15,756 nucleotides of DNA from Clostridia bacterium (GTDB lineage Bacteria; Bacillota; Clostridia; Oscillospirales; Acutalibacteraceae): NCBI GenBank assembly GCA_017939855.1, contig JAGAZW010000224.1:1-15756 (forward strand), given 5' to 3'. Position 1 is the stretch's first letter. Every line of letters begins with the position of its first letter. Positions 1-6,245 of this stretch are shown here, piece after piece. The position numbers and the translations under genes are program-made. Under the pieces are notes generated by a model. The model was given only the letters and a program-made list of their open reading frames with translations, did no database searches and had not been told where the DNA came from.

Positions 1-456
1 ACCAGACGAAACTGTTGCTACTCTTGCTATATCAGCACTGCCGGAAACCTTTTGTGAGTTATCAACAATTGCTTTAATTGCAACGTCAACAGCACTTTTA
101 ATTCCTTTTTTAAGAATCATTGGATTAGCGCCGGCCGCAACATTCTTCATACCTTCATTAATGAGTGCCTGAGCCAAAACTGTAGCGGTAGTAGTGCCGT
201 CGCCTGCGGCATCATTTGTCTTAACAGATACTTCCTTGACAAGCTGTGCGCCCATGTTTTCAAAAGCATCTTCAAGCTCTATTTCTTTGGCAATAGTAAC
301 ACCGTCATTTGTAATAAGCGGAGAACCAAATTTTCTTTCCAAAACAACATTTCGTCCCTTTGGACCCAGGGTTACCTTAACTGCATTCGCAAGTTTATCA
401 ACGCCTACCTGCAATGACTTGCGAGCCTCTTCGCCGAAAATTATATTTTTAGCCAT
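1..456 (-). CDS. groEL: Chaperonin GroEL (Hsp60), N-terminal part, cut by the window edge
   Basis: GroEL is the cytosolic double-ring ATPase that folds proteins together with the GroES lid. The 152 residues seen here are the first part of the equatorial domain. They begin MAKNIIFGEEARK and contain the phosphate-binding LGPKGRNVV (about residues 30-38), DGVTIAKEIE (51-60), the nucleotide-binding DAAGDGTTTATVL (82-94) and GANP (109-112), all close to the family consensus. The ATG at base 456 has an AAGGAG ribosome site 12 bases upstream. It follows the groES stop by 19 nt, so the two genes form the usual bicistronic operon, driven by the promoter upstream of groES. The remaining two thirds (apical domain, C-terminus) lie outside the window. 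The identification is secure. Confidence 0.98.
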   Translation of the reverse strand, partial: MAKNIIFGEEARKSLQVGVDKLANAVKVTLGPKGRNVVLERKFGSPLITNDGVTIAKEIELEDAFENMGAQLVKEVSVKTNDAAGDGTTTATVLAQALINEGMKNVAAGANPMILKKGIKSAVDVAIKAIVDNSQKVSGSADIARVATVSSG

Positions 457-475
457 CTAAAACAACTCCTTATAT

Positions 476-760
476 TTATTCAACTATTGCAAGAATGTCA
501 CCTATATGCAAAACGGTGTATTCCTGATCATCAAGCTTGATCTCAGTGCCTGAATATTTCGCTGCAATGACCCTATCGCCGACTTTTACATCCATTTTAA
601 CTTCTTTGCCGTCAACGATTCCGCCCGGTCCTACTGCTACAACCTCCATAAACTGAGGCTTTTCCTTTGCTGAAGAAGTTAAAACAATTCCGCTTTTTGT
701 AGTTTCTTCAGCCTTTGCTGCCTTAACAACAACATTATCACCTAACGGTTTAATATTCAT
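476..760 (-). CDS. groES: Co-chaperonin GroES (Hsp10)
   Basis: GroES forms the heptameric cap of the GroEL chamber. The protein is 94 aa, normal for the family. It begins MNIKPLGDNVVVKAAKAEE, has the mobile loop around residues 18-33 (SGIVLTSSAKEKPQ), then the conserved VVAVGPG (39-45) and VKVGDRVI (56-63), and ends HIGDILAIVE. The reading frame is open for 17 codons further upstream, but the ATG at 760 is preferred: it has an AGGAGG site 9-10 bases upstream and it matches the family N-terminus. The extension is low-complexity leader sequence. Expression probably starts at the promoter at 798-825, which overlaps a CtsR-like repeat. Confidence 0.98.
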   Translation of the reverse strand: MNIKPLGDNVVVKAAKAEETTKSGIVLTSSAKEKPQFMEVVAVGPGGIVDGKEVKMDVKVGDRVIAAKYSGTEIKLDDQEYTVLHIGDILAIVE

Positions 761-797
761 ACAAAATTCCTCCTGTATTTTTATTTTACAAATAATA

Positions 798-825
798 ATT
801 ATAACCACCAAAAATTAAAAGTCAA
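798..825 (-). promoter_or_regulatory. Sigma-A type promoter of groESL
   Basis: On the minus strand, TTGACT (bases 825-820) and a perfect TATAAT (803-798) are separated by 16 bases. This predicts a transcript start near base 790 and a leader of about 30 nt before the groES ATG. The -35 box lies within the CtsR-like operator described separately. The promoter is predicted from sequence only. Confidence 0.75.
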
Positions 826-836
826 GCCAAGTCAAA
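820..836 (+). promoter_or_regulatory. CtsR-like operator upstream of groESL
   Basis: The plus strand reads AGTCAAG-CCA-AGTCAAA. These are two heptads in direct repeat with a 3-nt spacer, the arrangement of the CtsR heat-shock repressor box (RGTCAAA-NAN-RGTCAAA). The second heptad is perfect. The first differs in its last base, and the spacer lacks the central A. The element overlaps the -35 box of the groESL promoter, where a repressor could block polymerase. No CIRCE inverted repeat (TTAGCACTC-N9-GAGTGCTAA) is present in this leader. Confidence 0.6.
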
Positions 837-852
837 AATTAACCGATAAAAT

Positions 853-1773
853 TTAAACATTTGTTAATACTTCGTGATTAACCGTTTTTGGAACCATAAA
901 TTTTATTGCGGATTTTACTAATTCAAAACTCATTTTATGAGTATTTATTATTTCGCCGTCAAGATTAACGGGAATGGGTATTTCACTTTCAAATTCCATA
1001 CTATTGCAATTTTTAAGGTGACAGAAAGGTAGGTTTTTATGATTGCCTTTTTCATAAACCTTTAAAAATTTCAAAATCTTAAATCGAGATATAACATCAA
1101 CCATAGTAAAATCCAGTTTTCCGTCAAAAGGACAAGCATCCGGGGCACTCTTGTAGCCTCCACCGTAAATAGGGCCGTTGGCTATTACGGCAAAAAGGCA
1201 ACGCACCTCTTTTTGAGAATCTTTATCTACCGATAATTTTATTTTTACACCCAATTTTTTAAAGAACACCCTTACTATGGCAAGTTTATAAGCAATCGAA
1301 CCCGATATAAGGGGTAGGCGTTTAAATAAAATCATGTCGAGAGCCACCATAGCATCCATTCCCACAGAGCAACCATTAAGACAATATCTATCTCCGGCTT
1401 TTATTAAATCCACCGGTATCGCTTCCCCAGCAAGCTGCGACTCTAAATCAAAAAATGCCGATTTATTATCGAAAAATTTAAGGAAATCGTTGGCAGAGCC
1501 GCAAGGAATAACTCCAAGACGAACATTATCGTATCCAACAATACCATTTAACACCTCATAGCAGGTACCTTCACCGCCACAGGCAAACATTGTTATTTCA
1601 TCACCCGTTGCTGCTTCCTCACGTGCTTTCTTCTCGGCGTCACCCTTAAATTTGGTTACATAAATATTATATTCATTTTGGTTTTTACGAAAGTATTCCT
1701 TTATATTCTCTATTATCCTGTTCTGCTGTTTTCCCTTTCCGGCCTTAGGATTTATAAAAAATAAATACCTCAT
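853..1773 (-). CDS. YegS/DagK-type diacylglycerol (lipid) kinase
   Basis: This 306-aa protein belongs to the soluble lipid-kinase family (DagK_cat plus a C-terminal beta-sandwich domain) that phosphorylates diacylglycerol or related lipids at the inner membrane face. It begins MRYLFFINPKAGKGK, the usual first strand and glycine loop. The ATP motif is CGGEGTCYEVLNGI (about residues 65-78), followed by GVIPCGSANDF (87-97), and the family's DGE is near the C-terminus (VNLDGEI, about 271). The canonical GGDGT is GGEGT here, and GSGNDF is GSANDF. Both changes are conservative but sit at the nucleotide site. The ATG at 1773 has AGGGG about 10 nt upstream and lies 22 nt after the methyltransferase stop. 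It is probably the last gene of the fumA cluster. The exact lipid substrate cannot be read from sequence. Confidence 0.9.
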   Translation of the reverse strand: MRYLFFINPKAGKGKQQNRIIENIKEYFRKNQNEYNIYVTKFKGDAEKKAREEAATGDEITMFACGGEGTCYEVLNGIVGYDNVRLGVIPCGSANDFLKFFDNKSAFFDLESQLAGEAIPVDLIKAGDRYCLNGCSVGMDAMVALDMILFKRLPLISGSIAYKLAIVRVFFKKLGVKIKLSVDKDSQKEVRCLFAVIANGPIYGGGYKSAPDACPFDGKLDFTMVDVISRFKILKFLKVYEKGNHKNLPFCHLKNCNSMEFESEIPIPVNLDGEIINTHKMSFELVKSAIKFMVPKTVNHEVLTNV

Positions 1774-1795
1774 TTTTGTTCCCCTATTTCAAGTA

Positions 1796-2926
1796 TTAAT
1801 CATTTTTAAAATACATAAACAATTGACACTTTATCATACCGTTGTAAAGTTTACGGCGTTTATCGGCAGTCCTGTCAAAAAATTTTTCAAATTCATCGTG
1901 TGGACTGATAATTGAATATTTTTTCCCTCTTTCTTTAAGAAAGTTTTTTCCCATAACTGTATACAGTTTTTCTGCCTCCTTAATATCCAACAGCCTCTCA
2001 CCATATGGCGGATTTGTTATAACAAGGGACCTATCTTCATCAATACTAAAATCTTTAATGTTGGCAACTGCCGCCTTTACATATTTTTCAACACCTGCTT
2101 TTTTAGCGTTTTGAAGGGTAAGATCTACAGCAGCAGGATCAATATCAAATCCTTGCGCACGAAACTCCACATTATGAAGTATTAAATCCTGTGCTCTCAT
2201 TCGCTCAGTCTGCCAACATTCCTTTGGAATCGAAGAAAATCTTTCAGCCGCAAAAAACCGTCTAAGACCCGGAGCAGTTTTTGTGGCCATCAAAGCCGCC
2301 TCAATAAGAATAGTACCGCTACCGCAAAAAGGATCGTAAAGTTTTGTATCGGGATATATTCTCGAAAGATCACACATAGCTGCTGCGAGAGTTTCTTTCA
2401 AAGGCGCATCGTTTGAATTTCGACGGTATCCCCTTTTATGAAGTCCTTCACCCGAAGTATCTATCATCATAGTTACATTATCCTTGTGTATAGAAAAGCG
2501 CACCTTATATTCGGGTCCTGTTTCACCGAACCATTTAATACCGTATTTTGAACCCAACCTATCCACAATAGCCTTTTTTACTATCGACTGACAGTCCGGT
2601 ATGCTGAAAAGCTTTGAGTCTATACTCCAACCGTTTACCGGGAAAGCATCCTCTTTACCGATAAATTCTTCCCAAGGAAGTGATTTCACACCATCAAAAA
2701 GCTCTGTAAAGGTCGATGCGTAAAACTGTCCCATATTTATATAAATCCTCTCTGCAAAACGAGAATTAATATTTGCACGGGCTAGCATATTGAAGTCTCC
2801 CGAAATCAGAACTCTGCCGTTTTCAGTCTTTACATCGTCAAATCCCATTCTTTTAAATTCTTGTGCGGCCACAGACTCGGTACCAAAAAGGCAGGGTGCC
2901 ACCATATTTATTTTTGTATTCATCAT
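1796..2926 (-). CDS. THUMP-domain class I SAM-dependent rRNA methyltransferase (YpsC / RlmL N-terminal-half family)
   Basis: The 376-aa protein resembles B. subtilis YpsC and the N-terminal half of E. coli RlmL, which makes N2-methylguanosine in 23S rRNA. An N-terminal ferredoxin-like/THUMP region (about 1-160) for RNA binding precedes a Rossmann methyltransferase. The SAM motif is DPFCGSGTILIEA (198-210) and the acidic strand-2 motif is FDID (260-263). The catalytic motif NPPYGERL is at 305-312. The end, RRKLYNGMIKCQLFMYFK, is typical of this family. The start ATG (2926) overlaps the fumA TGA as ATGA, which implies translational coupling; a second ATG follows directly. The family is clear. 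The exact rRNA target base is inferred from homologues. Confidence 0.92.
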   Translation of the reverse strand: MMNTKINMVAPCLFGTESVAAQEFKRMGFDDVKTENGRVLISGDFNMLARANINSRFAERIYINMGQFYASTFTELFDGVKSLPWEEFIGKEDAFPVNGWSIDSKLFSIPDCQSIVKKAIVDRLGSKYGIKWFGETGPEYKVRFSIHKDNVTMMIDTSGEGLHKRGYRRNSNDAPLKETLAAAMCDLSRIYPDTKLYDPFCGSGTILIEAALMATKTAPGLRRFFAAERFSSIPKECWQTERMRAQDLILHNVEFRAQGFDIDPAAVDLTLQNAKKAGVEKYVKAAVANIKDFSIDEDRSLVITNPPYGERLLDIKEAEKLYTVMGKNFLKERGKKYSIISPHDEFEKFFDRTADKRRKLYNGMIKCQLFMYFKND

Positions 2927-3765
2927 ATCACCAATGTTTTATGTCTTGTTGCATGGCAACCGATATTAACCGCTACCGGAAGTCCTGCAATATGTGTCGC
3001 AGCTACCTCGATATTAACACAAAGTGCTGTGGTATCGCCGCCAAAGCCTTGAGGTCCTATGTCAAGAGCATTAACTCTGTTCAATAACTCATGTTCCATT
3101 TCACTATAATAAGGATCGGTATTCCTTATATCACAATTTCTGCAGAGTGCCTTTTTAGCAAGATATGCGCACTGCTCAAAATCTCCACCGATTCCTACAC
3201 CTATAACCATTGGCGGACAAGGGTTGTTTGCTGCCTTTTTGACAATATCCAAAACTGCTTCGATTACACCCTGTCTGCCGTCAAAAGGTGTAAGCATTTT
3301 AATGCCACTCATATTTTCACTGCCAAAGCCCTTTGGACAAACGGTTATTTTTACGTTTTCGCCCTCTACAATCTCGGTATGGATGACAGCAGGGGTATTA
3401 TCTTGAGTATTTACTCGGTTAAGAGGGTCTGCAACAATAGATTTTCTAAGCAGCCCCTTTTCATATCCGTTTTTTACACCCATATTCACGGCTTCATATA
3501 AAGATCCGCCGCAAAAATGTGCATCCTGACCTATTTCAAGGAAAACTACAGCCATACCTGTATCCTGACATATGGGAATATCGAGCTGCTTTGCAGCATC
3601 TAAATTTTTTACCAATTCCGATAAAACATTTTTGGCAAGTTGATTTTTTTCAGTATTATGAGCATCACACAATTTGCATTCCAACTCGGTCGGAAGCGCC
3701 TTATTGGCATCTATACATAGTTTTTCAACTGCATCTCGAAGCCTTGAAACTTCTATTTCTCTCAA
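2923..3765 (-). CDS. fumA: Class I (4Fe-4S) fumarate hydratase, alpha subunit
   Basis: Class I fumarase interconverts fumarate and malate using an oxygen-sensitive 4Fe-4S cluster. In many Clostridia it is a two-subunit enzyme, and this 280-aa protein is the alpha (Fumerase N-terminal) subunit. The three cluster cysteines are seen in their conserved settings: PICQDTG (C66), NPCPPMVIGVGIGG (C183) and NIGCHATRH (C270). The start is TTG at 3765: AAGGTGAG lies 5 nt upstream, an in-frame stop lies just beyond, and MREIEV matches the family N-terminus. The beta subunit, which normally sits next door, is on neither side: a terminator and yabR lie upstream, and an overlapping methyltransferase gene lies downstream. 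No strong promoter is visible in the short gap after the yabR terminator. Confidence 0.93.
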   Translation of the reverse strand: MREIEVSRLRDAVEKLCIDANKALPTELECKLCDAHNTEKNQLAKNVLSELVKNLDAAKQLDIPICQDTGMAVVFLEIGQDAHFCGGSLYEAVNMGVKNGYEKGLLRKSIVADPLNRVNTQDNTPAVIHTEIVEGENVKITVCPKGFGSENMSGIKMLTPFDGRQGVIEAVLDIVKKAANNPCPPMVIGVGIGGDFEQCAYLAKKALCRNCDIRNTDPYYSEMEHELLNRVNALDIGPQGFGGDTTALCVNIEVAATHIAGLPVAVNIGCHATRHKTLVI

Positions 3766-3793
3766 AATTACTCACCTTATCAATTATAATATC

Positions 3794-3842
3794 AAAAAAC
3801 AAAGGCAGACTTCACCGTTAAGACCGACAGTGAAGTTCCGCC
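3794..3842 (-). terminator. Rho-independent terminator after yabR
   Basis: On the minus strand, GGCGGAACTTCAC pairs with GTGAAGTCTGCC to give a 12-bp stem with one bulged A and one G-U pair, enclosing a 14-nt loop. TTTGTTTTTT follows. It begins about 10 nt after the yabR stop and ends the hup-yabR unit before fumA. Confidence 0.85.
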
Positions 3843-3851
3843 ATAAAAAAT

Positions 3852-4301
3852 TCATCTTGCATTTGCGCCCCTCTTGCAGCGACGTGTTTCAGGATTTTTT
3901 CTCTTTAAATCAGAAAACTTTTCATCACTTGAAAGTTTAAACTGATTCATCATTTCTTCAAAGCTTACTGGTTCCTGCTTTTTGGGAGTCCAGGTGTAAG
4001 AATTATCCGGTTTAGGTGCTTGATATGTTTTACGTTCACGTCGTGGGCGTTCTTCTGTTTTTTCGGGAGAAATAGCACGTTTTATACTTAATGATATCTT
4101 TCCGTCCTCACCGATAGAAAGCACCTTCATTTTAACAACATCGTTTTCTTTTACGTGCTCATGAATGTCGTTAACGTATGTATGAGCAATTTCAGATATA
4201 TGAACCATTCCGGATTTACCCTCGCCTATATCGGCAAAAACACCGAAATTGGTAATACCCGTTATTTTCCCATCCACTATATCTCCAACTTTGAACTGCA
4301 T
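3852..4301 (-). CDS. yabR: S1-domain RNA-binding protein, YabR/GSP13 family
   Basis: A single S1 OB-fold RNA-binding domain occupies residues 1 to about 75. It starts MQFKVGDIVDGKITGI and includes TNFGVFADIGEGKSGMVHIS and VLSIGEDGKISLSIK, the classic S1 strands. A basic, probably flexible tail follows, containing FEEMMNQFKLSSDEKFSDLKR and a charged C-terminus. The length (149 aa) fits YabR (general stress protein 13), a ribosome-associated S1 protein. Its place directly after divIC is the same as in B. subtilis, which supports the assignment. The ATG at 4301 has AGGAGG upstream with a rather long spacer of about 13 nt. A strong terminator follows the stop. Confidence 0.9.
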   Translation of the reverse strand: MQFKVGDIVDGKITGITNFGVFADIGEGKSGMVHISEIAHTYVNDIHEHVKENDVVKMKVLSIGEDGKISLSIKRAISPEKTEERPRRERKTYQAPKPDNSYTWTPKKQEPVSFEEMMNQFKLSSDEKFSDLKRKNPETRRCKRGANAR

Positions 4302-4336
4302 AAAACTAAAAATTCCTCCTAAAAAATGCTAAATAA

Positions 4337-4633
4337 TTAATCACCGGAAATATCGGTGTATATTTCTTCATTGGAGTATACATACCCCAGTCTATCTCTC
4401 GCAGCCTGCTCGATAATCTGTTCTCTTGAACCGTTTTCAAGCAAATCACGCTTATCATCGACTTCGGTCTTTAAAAGATTGTATCTGTCTGTCAGGGCTT
4501 GAAGTTCTTTTCGGCTTTCATTATATGTTCTATATAAGCCGGTAAGGCTAAAGACCATATATACCGAAACACACAGAACCAGAACACGCAAAATCACACT
4601 GTGTTTCTTCTTACGATTTGCTTTATGCTTCAT
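4337..4633 (-). CDS. divIC: Septum formation initiator DivIC (FtsB-like)
   Basis: DivIC is a bitopic division protein that acts with FtsL and DivIB in the septal complex. The 98-aa protein has a basic cytoplasmic start (KHKANRKKKH) and one membrane segment at about residues 13-33. A coiled coil follows (about 36-65), then the conserved extracellular IIEQAARDRLGYVYSNEEIY (74-93). These features and the size match the DivIC/FtsB family. Its start overlaps the yabQ end by 11 nt, and it precedes yabR as in B. subtilis. The ribosome site is weak (a GAAGGG well upstream), so coupling to yabQ translation is likely. Confidence 0.9.
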   Translation of the reverse strand: MKHKANRKKKHSVILRVLVLCVSVYMVFSLTGLYRTYNESRKELQALTDRYNLLKTEVDDKRDLLENGSREQIIEQAARDRLGYVYSNEEIYTDISGD

Positions 4634-5150
4634 ATGTTTCTTTTTGCCCTTCTTTCATTTTGTTATCACGTGTCCTAGTATACAACATCTTCCAACCGTT
4701 TTTCAAGAGTTTTTTTGACCCTTTCAGGCATTTTTTAATACTTTTTTTGCATATTTTGCCGATATAGCACATAGCTGAATAAAATTTATCAAGAGTTCTT
4801 CTTAAAAAATCTCCTATCAGAGCAAGTATTTTATACCAGATATTAAAAAACATACGAAATATTACAGATATAAATTTAGAAATTGTAAGTTTAAAAATTA
4901 AAAATCCAACACCTATACTTACAAGTGCATATCCTCTTAATTCTCCGTTTGTTCTTGCCAGTAGAAAAACGAATACAACAAATGAAGTTATGACCCAAAA
5001 AAACACATCTGCCATAAAAACAATACATTTTCCGCATCGCTTAACGGTAAGAGCTGCTCTAATAAAATCATACAATATACACAGTGCAATGCCTAAAACT
5101 ATCCCCCATAAAAATGTGACAATCTGGTCATTTGAATTTATTTCCCACAT
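4623..5150 (-). CDS. yabQ: Spore cortex membrane protein YabQ
   Basis: YabQ is a mother-cell membrane protein needed for spore cortex formation in B. subtilis. The 175-aa protein begins MWEINSNDQIVTFLWGIVLGI. It has about three hydrophobic segments (roughly residues 8-28, 42-62 and 72-92) and the TNGELRGY motif (67-74), which I recognise from YabQ homologues. A long lysine-rich, probably cytoplasmic tail follows. The gene starts 3 nt after the yabP stop and overlaps divIC. Its position between yabP and divIC supports the name. Its presence suggests a spore-former. Confidence 0.88.
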   Translation of the reverse strand: MWEINSNDQIVTFLWGIVLGIALCILYDFIRAALTVKRCGKCIVFMADVFFWVITSFVVFVFLLARTNGELRGYALVSIGVGFLIFKLTISKFISVIFRMFFNIWYKILALIGDFLRRTLDKFYSAMCYIGKICKKSIKKCLKGSKKLLKNGWKMLYTRTRDNKMKEGQKETYEA

Positions 5151-5153
5151 ACG

Positions 5154-5426
5154 CTACCTGAAAATTCTTGATATCAGCCCCCCCGATTTTTTTACTTCTG
5201 ACATATATACAACTGCATGTATATGACCTTCGGCAGATAGGTCGGATGTCTCGGTATTAAAGCTGATAATCCTTAAATTTTCTCCCTTTATAGTAATATC
5301 ACCCATAACTGTTTTAAGCAACACCGTTTCCTCATCAAATGATTCCACATCGTTAACGCCGGAAATATTAAGTTTTTTTCTGCTGTCTATTATAATACTG
5401 TGATTCTGAAAAGCTATTTCATCCAA
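5154..5426 (-). CDS. yabP: Sporulation protein YabP
   Basis: YabP is a small mother-cell sporulation protein involved in cortex assembly together with YabQ; its biochemical activity is unknown. From the TTG at 5426 it is 90 aa, the usual size: it starts MDEIAFQNHSIIIDSRKKL, then has ISGVNDVESFDEETVLLKT and GDITIKGENLRI, the conserved core. The frame stays open up to a TTG at 5477, but that site has no ribosome site. TTG 5426 has AAGGGGTG about 7 nt upstream and gives the family N-terminus. This ribosome site is embedded in a hairpin (5434-5461), so translation or transcription may be regulated. Confidence 0.85.
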   Translation of the reverse strand: MDEIAFQNHSIIIDSRKKLNISGVNDVESFDEETVLLKTVMGDITIKGENLRIISFNTETSDLSAEGHIHAVVYMSEVKKSGGLISRIFR

Positions 5427-5461
5427 AATAAAACACCCCTTAAAAGAATATTTAAAGGGTG
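5426..5461 (-). promoter_or_regulatory. Hairpin between rqcP and yabP: terminator-like, masks the yabP ribosome site
   Basis: On the minus strand, CACCCTTTAAA (5461-5451) pairs with TTTAAGGGGTG (5444-5434) as an 11-bp stem with one G-U pair and a 6-nt loop. TTTTATTTT follows directly. This has the shape of an intrinsic terminator. In addition, the 3' arm holds AAGGGGTG, the only good Shine-Dalgarno sequence for yabP, whose TTG is at 5426. The structure is seen in the sequence. Its regulatory role is inferred. Confidence 0.6.
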
Positions 5462-5473
5462 AAAAAATTATTC

Positions 5474-5716
5474 TCAATTTATTATTTTATAAAGGTCTGC
5501 CGATTCTTCCTTTTTAACCGTTTCCCTAACTGAGGTTACCTGTATTTTAACATTTCTTAAACCGAAGGATATTTCGATTTCATCCCCCACCTTAACATCA
5601 AGGGAAGCTCTGGCCACCTTGCCGTTTACAGTAACCCTTCCCGCATCACAAGCCTCATTGGCAACCGTTCTTCTTTTAATTAGACGGGAAACCTTTAAAT
5701 ATTTATCAAGTCGCAT
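5474..5716 (-). CDS. rqcP: RqcP (YabO), S4-domain ribosome-associated quality control factor
   Basis: RqcP binds obstructed 50S subunits and, with RqcH, drives addition of C-terminal alanine tails to stalled peptides. The 80-aa protein is almost entirely an S4 RNA-binding domain: MRLDKYLKVSRLIKRRTVA, then EACDAGRVTVNGKVARAS, then VKVGDEIEI. R2 and the basic cluster R11/R15/R16 are retained, as expected for rRNA and tRNA contact. The ATG at 5716 has AAGGTG about 7 nt upstream. It lies after a terminator-like hairpin that follows hup, so rqcP is probably expressed by partial read-through. The next gene in order, yabP, is as in B. subtilis. Confidence 0.92.
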   Translation of the reverse strand: MRLDKYLKVSRLIKRRTVANEACDAGRVTVNGKVARASLDVKVGDEIEISFGLRNVKIQVTSVRETVKKEESADLYKIIN

Positions 5717-5733
5717 ATTATCACCTTGCAGTT

Positions 5734-5766
5734 AAAAAAATTCACGCCGCCTTAACGGCAGCGTGA
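5734..5766 (-). terminator. Rho-independent terminator or attenuator after hup
   Basis: On the minus strand, TCACGCTGCC pairs with GGCGGCGTGA (10 bp, one G-U) around a 5-nt GTTAA loop, followed by ATTTTTTT. It lies 27 nt after the HU stop and 17 nt before the rqcP ATG, leaving almost no room for a new promoter. It therefore probably reduces rather than abolishes transcription into rqcP. Confidence 0.85.
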
Positions 5767-5793
5767 CATTCCCATCGGGATAAGTAATCTCAA

Positions 5794-6069
5794 TTACTTA
5801 GCAACGGCATCTTTAAATGCCTTACCTGCCTTGAATACAGGGCTCTTGGAAGCAGCGATCTTAATGGTCTGCTTAGTCTGAGGATTAATACCGGTTCTTG
5901 CAGCACGCTCACGTACTTCAAAAGTACCAAAACCTACGAGCTGAACTTTGTCGCCTGCTTTAAGACAATCAACAACGGAATCAACTACTGCTGCTACTGC
6001 TTTTTCAGCATCCTTTTTAGAGAGACCTGCTTTTTCGGCAACTGCTGCTACTAATTCTGTTTTGTTCAT
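5794..6069 (-). CDS. hup: DNA-binding protein HU
   Basis: HU is the small dimeric nucleoid protein that bends DNA without strong sequence preference. The 91-aa protein is a canonical family member: MNKTELVAAVAEKAGLSKKD, the dimer helices, VQLVGFGTFEVRERAARTG at about 43-61 with the start of the beta-arm, INPQTKQTIKIAASKSPVFK at 62-81 with the arm-tip proline, and GKAFKDAV at the end. The ATG at 6069 has AGGAGG about 10 nt upstream. The gene has an AT-rich 176-base leader in front and its own terminator behind, which fits a strongly expressed gene. Confidence 0.97.
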   Translation of the reverse strand: MNKTELVAAVAEKAGLSKKDAEKAVAAVVDSVVDCLKAGDKVQLVGFGTFEVRERAARTGINPQTKQTIKIAASKSPVFKAGKAFKDAVAK

Positions 6070-6245
6070 ATTTCAGAACCTCCTATATTTTTTAGCAACC
6101 TAACCTCTAGATTGCAGATATGATTTGAAAAATCAAATCGTACCATTTATTTTTAACACATTTTGAACAAAAAATCAATAGTTTTTATCATATTTTTTAT
6201 ATTTTTATTCAAAATAACGAATTTTTTAGATATTTTGGCGCCATT
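6070..6245 (-). other. AT-rich intergenic region and leader upstream of hup
   Basis: This 176-base gap between the flippase stop and the HU start is very AT-rich. It holds the hup ribosome site and a 7-bp inverted repeat (GATTTGA-AAAA-TCAAATC, 6122-6139). I see no GC-rich terminator for the upstream operon and no convincing promoter. TTGATT followed 17 nt later by TAAAAA is the best weak candidate, so hup may be partly read from upstream. I see no small gene here. Confidence 0.5.

Noticed and set aside
194..460. An open frame on the plus strand opposite groEL.
   Set aside because: It is antisense to the well-conserved GroEL N-terminus and has no ribosome site or family likeness of its own.
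761..852. A CIRCE (HrcA) element in the groESL leader.
   Set aside because: I looked for TTAGCACTC and GAGTGCTAA on both strands and found neither; only the CtsR-like direct repeat is present.
3091..3501. A 136-codon open frame on the plus strand.
   Set aside because: It lies antisense to fumA, whose protein is clearly conserved. The antisense product has no recognisable domain and looks like a shadow frame.
3783..3791. A TATAAT/TATTAT sequence as the fumA promoter -10 box.
   Set aside because: No fitting -35 box lies at the right distance, and the predicted start would fall in or next to the ribosome site. It is left as only a weak possibility.
5427..5477. A longer YabP starting at TTG 5477, overlapping the rqcP stop.
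   Set aside because: There is no ribosome site before 5477 and the extra 17 residues do not resemble YabP; TTG 5426 has a strong site and gives the family length.
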